Assembly: GCA_031267715.1 (NCBI GenBank)
Contig: JAIRYQ010000002.1
Location: forward strand, 124,001-188,000
Reading direction: 5' to 3'
Source: Candidatus Endomicrobiellum glyptotermitis
GTDB lineage: Bacteria > Elusimicrobiota > Endomicrobiia > Endomicrobiales > Endomicrobiaceae
DNA length: 64,000 bases
This document shows, piece by piece, positions 31,250 through 39,768 of the stretch. A program made the translations under genes and the position numbers. Every line of letters starts with the position of its first letter. The first letter of the stretch is position 1. The notes under the pieces were generated by a model. That model made no database searches. It saw nothing but the letters and a program-made list of their open reading frames with translations, and was not told the origin of the DNA.

Positions 31250-31590
31250 AGATGGACTGTACCCCGAATTCTGTCTTTTAAATCAAATTTAAAAGTGCAA
31301 TCATTTCTCTGCCGTTAAAATCGCTTTTAACGGTCAAGCGACTATAATTCAGTCTTGCTTTATGGTAAGGTTTTAGCCGTTTCACTTTTTGTATTACTAC
31401 AAAAACTTATCCTTTTGCATATCCTCAGGATATTTTTTTTGTTTCCAAAAAAAACGTCTCTGTTCGCACCTCTATTCTCGCGAATGATAGGGATTACCTA
31501 CTACCGTTTTTCTGCAGTATCACTACTTCCTGCAGCTAAAGTTCGGACTTTCCTCTTTACAATAAATGTAAAGCGATTGCATATCCATCT
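31250..31590 (-). ncRNA. rnpB: RNase P RNA (M1 RNA)
   Basis: Minus-strand RNA of about 341 nt that forms the catalytic part of RNase P. The universally conserved 5' block GAGGAAAGTCCGAAC (P4 and neighbours) is at about 31560-31545. The 3' block ACAGAATTCGGGG, which pairs with it, is near 31274. The ends close as P1 with AGATGGA (31590-31584) and TCCATCT (31256-31250). A GGTGCGAACAG-type segment (CR region) is in the middle. It lies just downstream of the zinc-ribbon gene. Exact ends are set by P1 only. Confidence 0.9.
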
Positions 31591-31600
31591 CCACGTTTGA

Positions 31601-32320
31601 TTATTTTTTTAGTAATATTCTAGAACAATTATCGCAGAAAACGAGTTCGTGATATTTTTGCACTTGATTTATTAATTGTGGTCTTAATAATATTCCACAA
31701 CCTCCGCAACTTTCGCCATCAATGACGTAAATCGCTTTCTCATTACGACCGCCATCACGCAGTCTCTCATACTGTGACAAGATGGTTTTGTTAACTTTTA
31801 GTTTCTGTTCTTCTCTTTCCTTTTCTATCTCATTTATTTCTTTTTCAAGTTTTTTTGTAAAACTTTTAATTTCGCACATTTCATTTTCTATTTTTTGTTC
31901 AATTTCTTTTAATTCATTCTCATTAGTTTTGATAACCGCATATTCCCTGTCTATTTTTTCCATAAGTTCTAGAATTTCGTTTTCAAGGACATTTTTATAT
32001 TCTTTTGCTTTTTCTATTTCCGAAGACAATGCCTTGTAAATATCATTAGATTTAACAATATTTAACTCTTTTAAACATTTATTAATTTTTTTTTCTTTTG
32101 AGTCAAGTAATGTTTCTTTCTCGTTTCTAAGGGAGTTCAAGTTAATGAAGTTCTCCTTTCTAGCACTTAAACCAGTTCTTCTGTTTTTTAGTTCTAATGC
32201 TCTTTTTTTATCTTCAATCTCAAGAGAAATTTTATTGATTTTTTCTCTGAGATTATATATTCTGATATCGTACTTCTGGAACTCGTATAGAAGCTCTAAG
32301 TCTTGCTTTAAATTTTTCAT
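31601..32320 (-). CDS. Coiled-coil protein with C-terminal zinc ribbon (C4-type)
   Basis: 239-aa protein. Residues about 10-180 form a long, Lys/Glu-rich coiled coil. The C-terminus has a four-cysteine ribbon: GESCGGCGILLRPQ and VFCDNCSRIL. This is the C4-type zinc-ribbon (CT398-like) family, widespread and proposed to bind nucleic acid or secretion parts, but without an established role. It lies between tRNA-Val and RNase P RNA and probably shares their transcript. ATG start without a clear ribosome site. Confidence 0.8.
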   Translation of the reverse strand: MKNLKQDLELLYEFQKYDIRIYNLREKINKISLEIEDKKRALELKNRRTGLSARKENFINLNSLRNEKETLLDSKEKKINKCLKELNIVKSNDIYKALSSEIEKAKEYKNVLENEILELMEKIDREYAVIKTNENELKEIEQKIENEMCEIKSFTKKLEKEINEIEKEREEQKLKVNKTILSQYERLRDGGRNEKAIYVIDGESCGGCGILLRPQLINQVQKYHELVFCDNCSRILLKK

Positions 32321-32370
32321 TTATGAGGGCGTCCCTGTAGTTAACATGAGGATCATTTACGACTATAGTT

Positions 32371-32442
32371 TGGGTAGTACAGGATTTGAACCTGTGGCCA
32401 CTCACGTGTGAGGAGAGTGCTCTTCCACTGAGCTAACTACCC
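32371..32442 (-). tRNA. tRNA-Val (anticodon CAC)
   Basis: Minus-strand cloverleaf: acceptor GGGTAGT/ACTACCC with discriminator A, D arm GCTCAGTGGAAGAGC, anticodon loop CTCACAC giving CAC, T arm ACAGG-TTCAAAT-CCTGT. The anticodon stem CTCTC/GTGAG has a U-U mismatch at 30-40. CCA is not encoded. It follows the CAU tRNA by about 90 nt on the same presumed transcript. Confidence 0.9.
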
Positions 32443-32531
32443 TCTTAGACATTACTAGTAAACTATTGGAATTTCACGAGCTATATCGTTAAAAAACTCA
32501 TAGAAATCAATAGTTTTTGACGAATTCCGTT

Positions 32532-32605
32532 TGGGCCTGGTAGGACTTGAACCTACGACCATTCGATTATGAGTCGAGTGCTCTGACCAACTGAGCTACA
32601 GGCCC
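32532..32605 (-). tRNA. tRNA with anticodon CAU, probably tRNA-Ile2
   Basis: Minus-strand cloverleaf: acceptor GGGCCTG/CAGGCCC with discriminator A, anticodon stem-loop CTCGA-CTCATAA-TCGAA (last pair weak), T arm GTAGG-TTCAAGT-CCTAC. The acceptor GGGCCTG and the GACTCATAATC loop resemble bacterial tRNA-Ile with lysidine-modified CAU more than elongator Met. Initiator Met is excluded because the first base pair is intact (G-C). CCA is not encoded. A strong promoter starts 39 nt upstream. Confidence 0.85.
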
Positions 32606-32643
32606 ACTGTACAAACATTGTCTCTGGTTGATATTGTCTCGGA

Positions 32644-32672
32644 ATTATACTCAAAAAGCGGTACTAAGTCAA
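32644..32672 (-). promoter_or_regulatory. Sigma70-type promoter for the CAU tRNA and downstream genes
   Basis: Minus strand: TTGACT (32672-32667), 17-nt spacer, TATAAT (32649-32644). Transcription should start near 32637, about 32 nt before the tRNA. The downstream genes tRNA-Val, the zinc-ribbon gene and rnpB are probably read from it. Confidence 0.7.
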
Positions 32673-32791
32673 ATAAATTCTTCTTATTTATTGTGAAGTA
32701 ATTATGCTACTAAACATGTTGCTTTGCACTGATTCTCGTTTTAATACTCTTTTGTGTGTTTATTTTGTTATTGATGGTTGATGTGGTAAAG

Positions 32792-34687
32792 CTATTTTAT
32801 AGAGTTGAACCATTCGTCAGCGTTACTTTCAGTTGCCATCCTCCAGTCACCACGTGGAGAGAGAGAGATTGTCCCAACCTTTATTCCATCCGGCATACAG
32901 TTACGTTTAAACTGATTTGCAAAAAAGCGCTTAATAAAAACTTTTAGATATCTTTTTATTTCTTCTTTAGTATATTTGTCTTTGAAAGCTTTTGAAGCAA
33001 GTATGAGAGTTTTATCCGGAGCCTGCCCAAAGCGTAAAGTATAATATAAAAAGAAATCGTGGAGCTCAAACGGCCCTATTATATCCTCAGTTTTTTGTGA
33101 AATTTTTCCTTTGTCTGGTGGAAGAAGTTCAGGACTAATTTCTGTGTTTAAAACGTGAAGTAAAGCTTTTTTGTATCTTCTAACTCTCTCACCCTCATAA
33201 GATATTATATATCTTATGAGGGTTTTAGGTATTGAAGAATTTACGGCGTACATAGACATATGATCCCCATTATATGTACACCAGCCAAGTGCACTTTCGG
33301 ATAAGTCGCTGGTGCCAATGACTAACCCCTTTTCCATGTTAGCTATGTCCATTAAAATTTGTGTGCGTTCACGAGCTTGCGCATTTTCATACACAATATC
33401 CTGATCTCCCATATGTTTTATGTTTTTTAAATGATTTTTAAGTATTTCGTTTATTGGAATTTTTCTTATTTGTATTTCAAGTGCAACTGCAAGTTTTAAG
33501 ACGTTTTCCATAGTTTGTGTGCTTGTACCAGGTCCAGGCATGGTAATGGCTATTATATTTTTTTTGTTTCTATTTAAAATTCTATAACTTCTTAATATGA
33601 CTAAAAGTGAAAGGCATGAGTCAAGTCCACCGGAAACGCCAATTACTGCATTGAGCCTTGTGGCTCTTAATCTTTCTGCAAGAGCTCTTGACTGCATTTG
33701 AAGTATAAGTTCTGCTCTAGTAGATATAGATTTCAAATCATTTGGAACAAATGGTAAAGGAGAAATATAACGTGTGAGTTTTGTGTTTACGTTATCAAAA
33801 TTAAATTCTATTGTATGGTAATTGCTAGTATTTGGGCTGACTTTAAAAACATTGAGTCTGCGACGCTCATAAGCAAGTTTACAGGTGTCTATTTCACATA
33901 TTGTAAGCCCATTTTCAAAGAGTCTACTTTCTACAAGGATCTTACCGTTTTCAGCTATAATGCGATGGCCTGAAAAAATTATGTCACTAACTGATTCACC
34001 GTTTCCAGCAGAAGCGTAGACATATCCTGCTAATAAACGCCCGCTTTGTGATTTTATAAGAGTTTTTCTGTATTCGCTTTTTCCTATAAGTTCATTTGAT
34101 GCGGAAAGGTTCACTATAATCGATGCACCAGCTTGAGCATGGCGATTAGATGGTGGAGAAATTACAAACATATCTTCGCATATTTCAGCAGAAATTTTGA
34201 CTTCTTCATTGTTTTTAGCTGCAAAAATTATATCTGTTCCAAAAGGCACATTTTGTCCACATAAATTTATAGAGCCTAAAACATCTTGATTTGAAATAAA
34301 ATAACGAAGTTCATAAAATTCAGAGTATGAAGGTAAAGCAGTTTTAGGTATAATCCCCAAAATTTTTCCATTTTGAAAAACTACAGCACAAGAATAGAGT
34401 TTTCCTCTGTGCCAAATCGGAGATCCAACAAAAGTAAGAGCTTTTTTATCAATAGTCGCTTTACATATTTGATTAATAGCATTAGTTACTGAACATATTA
34501 TGACATCAGATAGAAACAACTCTCCACATGTGTATCCTGTTATACACAGTTCAGGAAAAACTAAAAGCTCCACACCAGAAATATTTGCTTTTTTTATTAG
34601 CTTTATTATTTCTATAACATTTGCTGAAGGATTTGCTAGTTTTATATGTGGTGTTGCTGCGGCAGTTTTAATAAACCCGTATTTCAT
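32792..34687 (-). CDS. nadE: Glutamine-dependent NAD+ synthetase
   Basis: 631-aa two-domain enzyme that amidates nicotinate adenine dinucleotide. The N-terminal nitrilase-like glutaminase has the Glu in VFPELCITGYTCGELF and the Cys in ISAEICEDMFV; the Lys lies between. The C-terminal synthetase has the ATP-binding GVSGGLDSCLSLLVI and GTSDLSESALGWCTYNGDHM. The long form uses glutamine directly. GGGAGG precedes the ATG. It follows priA at 11 nt. Confidence 0.95.
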   Translation of the reverse strand: MKYGFIKTAAATPHIKLANPSANVIEIIKLIKKANISGVELLVFPELCITGYTCGELFLSDVIICSVTNAINQICKATIDKKALTFVGSPIWHRGKLYSCAVVFQNGKILGIIPKTALPSYSEFYELRYFISNQDVLGSINLCGQNVPFGTDIIFAAKNNEEVKISAEICEDMFVISPPSNRHAQAGASIIVNLSASNELIGKSEYRKTLIKSQSGRLLAGYVYASAGNGESVSDIIFSGHRIIAENGKILVESRLFENGLTICEIDTCKLAYERRRLNVFKVSPNTSNYHTIEFNFDNVNTKLTRYISPLPFVPNDLKSISTRAELILQMQSRALAERLRATRLNAVIGVSGGLDSCLSLLVILRSYRILNRNKKNIIAITMPGPGTSTQTMENVLKLAVALEIQIRKIPINEILKNHLKNIKHMGDQDIVYENAQARERTQILMDIANMEKGLVIGTSDLSESALGWCTYNGDHMSMYAVNSSIPKTLIRYIISYEGERVRRYKKALLHVLNTEISPELLPPDKGKISQKTEDIIGPFELHDFFLYYTLRFGQAPDKTLILASKAFKDKYTKEEIKRYLKVFIKRFFANQFKRNCMPDGIKVGTISLSPRGDWRMATESNADEWFNSIK

Positions 34688-34698
34688 TATTCCTCCCT

Positions 34699-36687
34699 TC
34701 AGATTAAATCTGATGGCATGATTTCTATGTTTATAAAAGTTCCAACTGATTGTTTAAAATTTTTTAAAAATTCTGCAAGTTTTAGTATATTGTTTCTGTT
34801 GCCTTTAATTATTACATGTTTTCTATAAGTATTATTAAGCTTTGTAATATATGCTGAAACAGGACCTAAAATTTCCAATTCTAATTTATACTTTATAATT
34901 AAATCTTCTAGGAAAGAAAAGAGTTTCTCTGAGTTCTCATTAACTTTTATCTCTTTTTTACTTCTTATGGAAATTTTTGCGATATCACAAAATGGCGGAT
35001 AAAACAATCTTTTTCTTTGCTCTATTTCAATTTTGTAGAAAGATTTGAAATCGTGTTTTTTTGCATATTCTATAGCATAGTGCCGCGGATGATTTGTCTG
35101 AACTATAACATTACCTTCAATATTGCCCCTTCCAGTACGTCCTGCAACTTGCGTTATTAATTGAAAGGTTTTTTCGATAGACTTAAAATCTGGTATATAT
35201 AGAGACGTATCTGCATTTATAACACACACTAAACTTACCTTTGGGAAATCAAACCCTTTTGCTATCATTTGTGTGCCAATTAGTATATCGTATTCTTCAT
35301 TTTTTATCCCATTGTAAGCTCTTTCATAATTTTTATTAGAAGTTGCCGTATCACTATCAAGCCTAAATATTCTTGCGTGCTTAAAGAGTTTTTTCAATTC
35401 ATTTTCAACTTTTTGTGTTCCCGAACCAAAAATTGTTACATCTTTAGCTTTGCATATAGGGCATGATGCTGGTAAATACTTTATCTTGCCACAATAATGA
35501 CACTTAAGCAGATCTGGATTTCTATGAAAGACCATTGATATTGAACATCTTGGACATTGATAAATACTATTACATTTTCTGCATATAATTGATGGAGAAT
35601 ACCCCCTACGATTTAGAAAGACAATTATTTGCTCTTTTCTAGCCAAAGTTTTTGATATTGCCTTTATTGTTTCTGGCAGGAATGAACTTGTTTTAAAAAC
35701 TCTATTTTTTAGTGTTAAAACTTTCACTTCTGGAAACCGTTTATTATCTATTCGTTTATTTAATTCTATTAATTTTACCATTTTATCCATTGCATTTTTA
35801 TAACTTTCAAGTGACGGAGTTGCTGAACCTAGGATTACAACTGCATTTTGGTATTTTCCTCTCCATTTGGCAATTTCTCTAGCATCATAAGATGGTTTCT
35901 GCCCTTGTTTATATGTATATTCGTGTTCTTCATCGATAATTATAAGACCTAAGTTTTTAAGTGGAATAAATACTGCTGATCTCGCACCTATTATTATTTT
36001 TATGTCTCCATTTATTGCTTTTAAAAATAGATTATATTTTTCATTGTTGTTTATACCACTGTGCCATATTCCAATACTTTTGTTAAATCTCGCAGTTATA
36101 ACACTTAAAAATTGTGTTGTTAAAGAAATATCAGGAATAAGCATTATAGTGCTTTTACTTTGTTTTAAAGCGTATTCCATAATATTAATGTATACTTCAG
36201 TTTTTCCAGAAGCAGTTACTCCATGAATAAGAAAAGAACTGTAAATACTTCTACTCAAACTTTCATTTATCAAGTTTATAGCGTTATTCTGTTGTGTATT
36301 TAGAATACATTTTTCATGATCTTCTCTTTTCTCTGTAGCTTTATTTTTAGAGATTCTCTTACTAGGTTTCATTGAAATGGGTATTATTGATGAAAGAGCT
36401 TCACCTAAAGAACAAACATAATTTTTTGAAATATATTTTGCAAGTTCTATTGCTTCTTCTGTAATAAGGTTATTCTTATCTATAACTTCGATAATCTGTT
36501 TTAATTTAATAGGGTTATTACTCTTAATGTTTTTATAGGAAATAGCATAAGCAGTTAAAGTTTTTTTACCAAAGGGGACTTTAACCCTCTTCCCGACTAC
36601 ATCCTCTAAATTTATATTATTATTAAGTGGCAAGTAATAAAACGTTTTGTTTATAGGAAGAGGCACGGCTACTTCTAAGACTACCAT
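34699..36687 (-). CDS. priA: Primosomal replication restart helicase PriA
   Basis: 662-aa helicase that restarts stalled forks. Walker A HGVTASGKTEV (155-165), DEEH box near 253, and eight zinc-binding cysteines in CRKCNSIYQCPRC and CHYCGKIK...CPICKAKD. Helicase motifs V and VI appear as IGTQMIAKGFDFPKVSLVCVI and QVAGRTGRG. Length is slightly under E. coli PriA (732 aa), with a compact N-terminal 3'-end-binding domain. It overlaps the end of the glycosylase gene by 7 nt. Confidence 0.95.
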   Translation of the reverse strand: MVVLEVAVPLPINKTFYYLPLNNNINLEDVVGKRVKVPFGKKTLTAYAISYKNIKSNNPIKLKQIIEVIDKNNLITEEAIELAKYISKNYVCSLGEALSSIIPISMKPSKRISKNKATEKREDHEKCILNTQQNNAINLINESLSRSIYSSFLIHGVTASGKTEVYINIMEYALKQSKSTIMLIPDISLTTQFLSVITARFNKSIGIWHSGINNNEKYNLFLKAINGDIKIIIGARSAVFIPLKNLGLIIIDEEHEYTYKQGQKPSYDAREIAKWRGKYQNAVVILGSATPSLESYKNAMDKMVKLIELNKRIDNKRFPEVKVLTLKNRVFKTSSFLPETIKAISKTLARKEQIIVFLNRRGYSPSIICRKCNSIYQCPRCSISMVFHRNPDLLKCHYCGKIKYLPASCPICKAKDVTIFGSGTQKVENELKKLFKHARIFRLDSDTATSNKNYERAYNGIKNEEYDILIGTQMIAKGFDFPKVSLVCVINADTSLYIPDFKSIEKTFQLITQVAGRTGRGNIEGNVIVQTNHPRHYAIEYAKKHDFKSFYKIEIEQRKRLFYPPFCDIAKISIRSKKEIKVNENSEKLFSFLEDLIIKYKLELEILGPVSAYITKLNNTYRKHVIIKGNRNNILKLAEFLKNFKQSVGTFINIEIMPSDLI

Positions 36688-37445
36688 ATTTCACCCGTCT
36701 CCAAATAACGTATTACTTTTTTCATATCCTCCCAGACAGGCTTTTTTAGATTCGAATTCCTTAGAAGAGCTGCGGGGTGAAAGGTAGGAATAAGTTTTAT
36801 CCCTTTATATTCTTTTAATTTTCCTCTTATTTTGCTAATAGGCTCTTCATTATTTAAGAGTCCTCTAGTAGAAGATGCTCCTAAGGTAACGATGATTTTA
36901 GGTCTAATAATTTCAAGTTGCATGTCTAAATAGGGTATACATGCTTTTATTTCTTCAAGTGATGGGGGTCTGTCATTTGAGCGTTTTTCTGGGTTGCATG
37001 GATCAATCATAGGATGACATTTAACTATATTTGAAATGTATACGGTCTCCCTTTTATAATTCATAGCTTCTATAATTTTTGTTAAAAATTGCCCGGCTTT
37101 TCCTATAAACGGTTCTCCTTTATGATCTTCATCATATCCAGGCCCTTCACCAATAAATATTAAACTAGCGTCTACCGCTCCATTTCCAAAAACTGCATTT
37201 AGACGGCTTTTTCCTAAGGAACATTTGCTGCAACAATTAACTCTTTGTTTTATATTATTTAATTCTTTTTGTGGATTTATATTTTCTGTATAGGAAAGTT
37301 GATATGCGGATTTCATAAAGCTATCTCTATTGCACGAAGTGGTTGCAATAGTAACTTTATGAATTTCATCCTGCCCCCAATTGCTATATTCTTCAAGAGA
37401 TATCCTAGTAAGACGCAATATCTCTAAATATTTTAATAGTTTCAT
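36681..37445 (-). CDS. Family 4 uracil-DNA glycosylase (Fe-S type)
   Basis: 254-aa base-excision repair enzyme of UDG family 4. The catalytic region GEGPGYDEDHKGEPFIGKAG is present. Fe-S cluster cysteines are CSKCSLGKSRLNAVFGNG near residue 75, with further Cys in NIVKCHPM and CNPEKRSN. The C-terminal TFHPAALLRN contains the conserved His. The N-terminal 65 residues are extra and not conserved. It is translationally coupled to priA and likely part of a replication/repair operon. Confidence 0.93.
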   Translation of the reverse strand: MKLLKYLEILRLTRISLEEYSNWGQDEIHKVTIATTSCNRDSFMKSAYQLSYTENINPQKELNNIKQRVNCCSKCSLGKSRLNAVFGNGAVDASLIFIGEGPGYDEDHKGEPFIGKAGQFLTKIIEAMNYKRETVYISNIVKCHPMIDPCNPEKRSNDRPPSLEEIKACIPYLDMQLEIIRPKIIVTLGASSTRGLLNNEEPISKIRGKLKEYKGIKLIPTFHPAALLRNSNLKKPVWEDMKKVIRYLETGEIW

Positions 37446-37992
37446 CTATAATTTTTCCGCAGTAAATTTTTTTTTCGTTTCTAAAACATTACCACTACTA
37501 TTATATGCGCTTACGCTGTGATAACTTTCGAATTGAACGATTTTTTATTTTCAGTATAGCACTACTGCAACTTTTATAAGTTCTATATATATTTTTTGAA
37601 AGTATATTTACTGTTTCCTGAGATAAAATATCCTTCATATCATTTTCTTTTATGTCATCTTAGTATAGGGGAACTGATGGAACAAGAAACGTAGGCTTTT
37701 GAGACATTATTACGAGTTTATAAAAGGTCGATTAGAGACGACGCAACACCCCTTCAACTGAAGTGGAAGTTATCATTTCCCTATAACTATAACTTGTGGC
37801 CACAAGTACAAGTAAATAAGTAAGTGCCGTAGAAATTGAGATACACTCTTTGTATGTGAATTAAAACACATTCAATATTTGCTTTAAGACTAATGGACTT
37901 CCTTATGATATCGCAGGTATCCATAATTTCTATAAGCTGCAATCTCACCACTTTCCCACACTTAAAATAATATTTTTTAGAAGTATAGAAAA
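37446..37992 (-). pseudogene. Eroded coding region between rpoZ and the glycosylase gene
   Basis: About 550 bases without an intact gene. One minus-strand frame opens at an ATG that overlaps the rpoZ stop and runs about 70 codons without recognisable domain. Further on, another frame gives QKPTFLVPSVPLY, a stop, then DDIKENDMKDILSQETVNIL and about 20 more codons. In many bacteria gmk-rpoZ is followed by coaBC and then priA, so this may be its scar. The only supporting resemblance is KPTFLVPS to the KPV(F/L)xxPAMN loop of CoaC, which is weak. Confidence 0.3.
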
Positions 37993-38223
37993 TCAACATC
38001 CTTTTGTCTTTTTTTTGTGAAGTTTTGAATTTTTTTCATGAATTGCAGTATTTGTTACAACATTTTTTAACGCTTTGTTTATAAGTTCAATTTGTGTAAA
38101 CTTACTGTACTCTTCATTTCGTTTCATTGCTTCTATGCACTTCAGTGTAAGCCTCACTATTTCATATCGCCCTAACTTAGACATTGATATCATTGCTTCC
38201 AATTGTGTTTCTATTGATCTCAT
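37993..38223 (-). CDS. rpoZ: RNA polymerase omega subunit, divergent
   Basis: 76-aa protein right after gmk, the usual rpoZ place. The N-terminal part (LGRYEIVRLTLKCIEAMKRN) resembles the omega block around NRYELVxxAAKRARQL, followed by an IELINKALKNV helix. The conserved MxR near the N-terminus is absent or altered, and the C-terminus is a Lys-rich tail. Omega helps assemble beta-prime. Without the neighbour I would not name it with confidence. Confidence 0.65.
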   Translation of the reverse strand: MRSIETQLEAMISMSKLGRYEIVRLTLKCIEAMKRNEEYSKFTQIELINKALKNVVTNTAIHEKNSKLHKKKTKGC

Positions 38224-38242
38224 TTTTCTATATATCCTCTAA

Positions 38243-38857
38243 TTAAAATATTCTCTTTTGAATTTTATATTCTAAAGATTTTATAATTATTCTTATTGCT
38301 TCTACAGCATCGTTTAAATTCTTATTTATGACTAAATATTCGTATTTTTTAACAAATTTAAGTTCTTTCTTTGCATTACTGAAACGCGTTTCTATAATTT
38401 TCCTACAATCCTTACTTCTTGAGATCAATCTATTCTTAAGAGTTCTCAAATTAGGGGTCATTATAAAAATCATACAAGAGTTCGGATATAGCTTTTTTAT
38501 ATTCATGCCTCCTCGAACATCAATTTCCAAAAGAACATTTCTTCCTGTTTTTAAAACTCTTGCTAGTGTAGCCTTGGAAGTACCGTAATAATTACCATGA
38601 ACCTTCGCCCACTCAACAAACCTCTTTTTTTTAATCATCTTTTTAAATTCTATTTCATCTACAAAAAAATATTCTCGACCATTTTTCTCACCACTTCTGC
38701 GCAGTCTCGTAGTATATGATACTAAGCAAACTATATTTTTATTCTCGCTTATGACAGCATTGCATATACTAGTTTTGCCCGCTCCAGAAGGCGCAGAAAT
38801 AATTATTATATTCCCAAATAGTTTTTTATTAGCACAACCGTTTAATTTTCTATTCAA
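38243..38857 (-). CDS. gmk: Guanylate kinase
   Basis: 204-aa kinase converting GMP to GDP. P-loop ISAPSGAGKTSI near residue 20; GMP-binding SYTTRLRRSGEKNGREYFFV; then EWAKVHGNYYGTSKA and LLEIDVRGGMNIK. Length is normal. No ATG is available near the N-terminus; a TTG at 38857 with AGGA eight bases upstream is the best start. It precedes rpoZ by 19 nt. Confidence 0.95.
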   Translation of the reverse strand: MNRKLNGCANKKLFGNIIIISAPSGAGKTSICNAVISENKNIVCLVSYTTRLRRSGEKNGREYFFVDEIEFKKMIKKKRFVEWAKVHGNYYGTSKATLARVLKTGRNVLLEIDVRGGMNIKKLYPNSCMIFIMTPNLRTLKNRLISRSKDCRKIIETRFSNAKKELKFVKKYEYLVINKNLNDAVEAIRIIIKSLEYKIQKRIF

Positions 38858-39035
38858 CTTAAAAATCCTAATTTAGAAAGTACAGGAAAATTAGGATACA
38901 ATCCCACAAACATTATACAATCGTTACTTCTTAAGCTCTTATTTTTCTTTTAGTTATTTTGAAAATATTTTTTTAGATAGTTTCTGTTACTGTAGGCACT
39001 TATTCTAATCCACTCCACAAAAATAACACATACTA

Positions 39036-39109
39036 TCGGGAAGGCGGGATTTGAACCCACAACCTCCTGCTCCCAAAGCAGGCGCGATAGCCAATTACGC
39101 TACTTCCCG
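39036..39109 (-). tRNA. tRNA-Pro (anticodon UGG)
   Basis: Minus-strand cloverleaf: acceptor CGGGAAG/CTTCCCG with discriminator A, anticodon arm CCTGC-TTTGGGA-GCAGG giving UGG, T arm GTGGG-TTCAAAT-CCCGC. CCA is not encoded. Its first ten bases are also the last codons and the TAG stop of rdgB, so it has no promoter of its own in the usual place and must be cut from rdgB read-through RNA. Confidence 0.95.
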
Positions 39110-39708
39110 GACGAACTCATTAATCTTTCTATAAGCTCTCTCGCTTTTTGCAAAGCTTTTGCTCTGTGACTTATAGAATTCTTTATCTCAGAGCTAAATT
39201 CCGCTAATGTTTTTCCATACTCAGGAATATAAAAAACAGGATCATATCCGAATCCATCAGTCCCCGCACAGCTTTCTATTGTACCAAATATTTCTCCGTC
39301 TACCAACGATACCTTACTATGAGGACTTGCAATTGCGATAACTGTTTTAAATTTTGCTGTTCTTTTTTTGTGAGGAACATTTTTTAATGCCTCAAGTAAT
39401 TTTTTGTTATTTTCATAGCTGGTGCATTTTTCTCCAGCATATCTTGCTGAGTAAATCCCCGGGGCACCATTTAAATAATCAACTTCAATACCCGAGTCAT
39501 CTGCTATAGTCCATTTTTTAAAAAAATTTGCAGCTTCTATTGCTTTTTTTGAAGCATTTTCTTCAAACGTTTTTCCATCTTCTATTATCACAGGGTAAGA
39601 AGAAAAAGAAGTCATAGGTAAAATTTCAATACTTAGATCTTTTAGTATTAACTTAATTTCTTTTACTTTGTGTTTATTGCTAGTAGCAAGGATTATTTCA
39701 TTTATCAT
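39100..39708 (-). CDS. rdgB: XTP/dITP pyrophosphatase RdgB
   Basis: 202-aa HAM1/RdgB house-cleaning enzyme that hydrolyses non-canonical purine NTPs. ILATSNKHKVKEIK at the start, DDSGIEVDYLNGAPGIYSAR with the metal-binding Asp residues, and DGFGYDPVFYIPEYGKT are all present, with SHRAKAL at the end. Its stop codon lies inside tRNA-Pro (positions 8-10 of the tRNA). It follows valS at 60 nt. Confidence 0.95.
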   Translation of the reverse strand: MINEIILATSNKHKVKEIKLILKDLSIEILPMTSFSSYPVIIEDGKTFEENASKKAIEAANFFKKWTIADDSGIEVDYLNGAPGIYSARYAGEKCTSYENNKKLLEALKNVPHKKRTAKFKTVIAIASPHSKVSLVDGEIFGTIESCAGTDGFGYDPVFYIPEYGKTLAEFSSEIKNSISHRAKALQKARELIERLMSSSGK

Positions 39709-39768
39709 TTTTAACTTTTACATTTACAAATTATTAATAAAAATTGTTCATTTTAGTTAAATTTTATT

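Noticed and set aside
31601-32320. Zinc-ribbon coiled-coil gene as a new system with rnpB
   Set aside because: The family is widespread, and adjacency alone gives no evidence of joint function.
37787-37999. 70-codon minus-strand frame overlapping the rpoZ stop
   Set aside because: No domain or conserved composition. Kept only as part of an eroded region, not as a gene.
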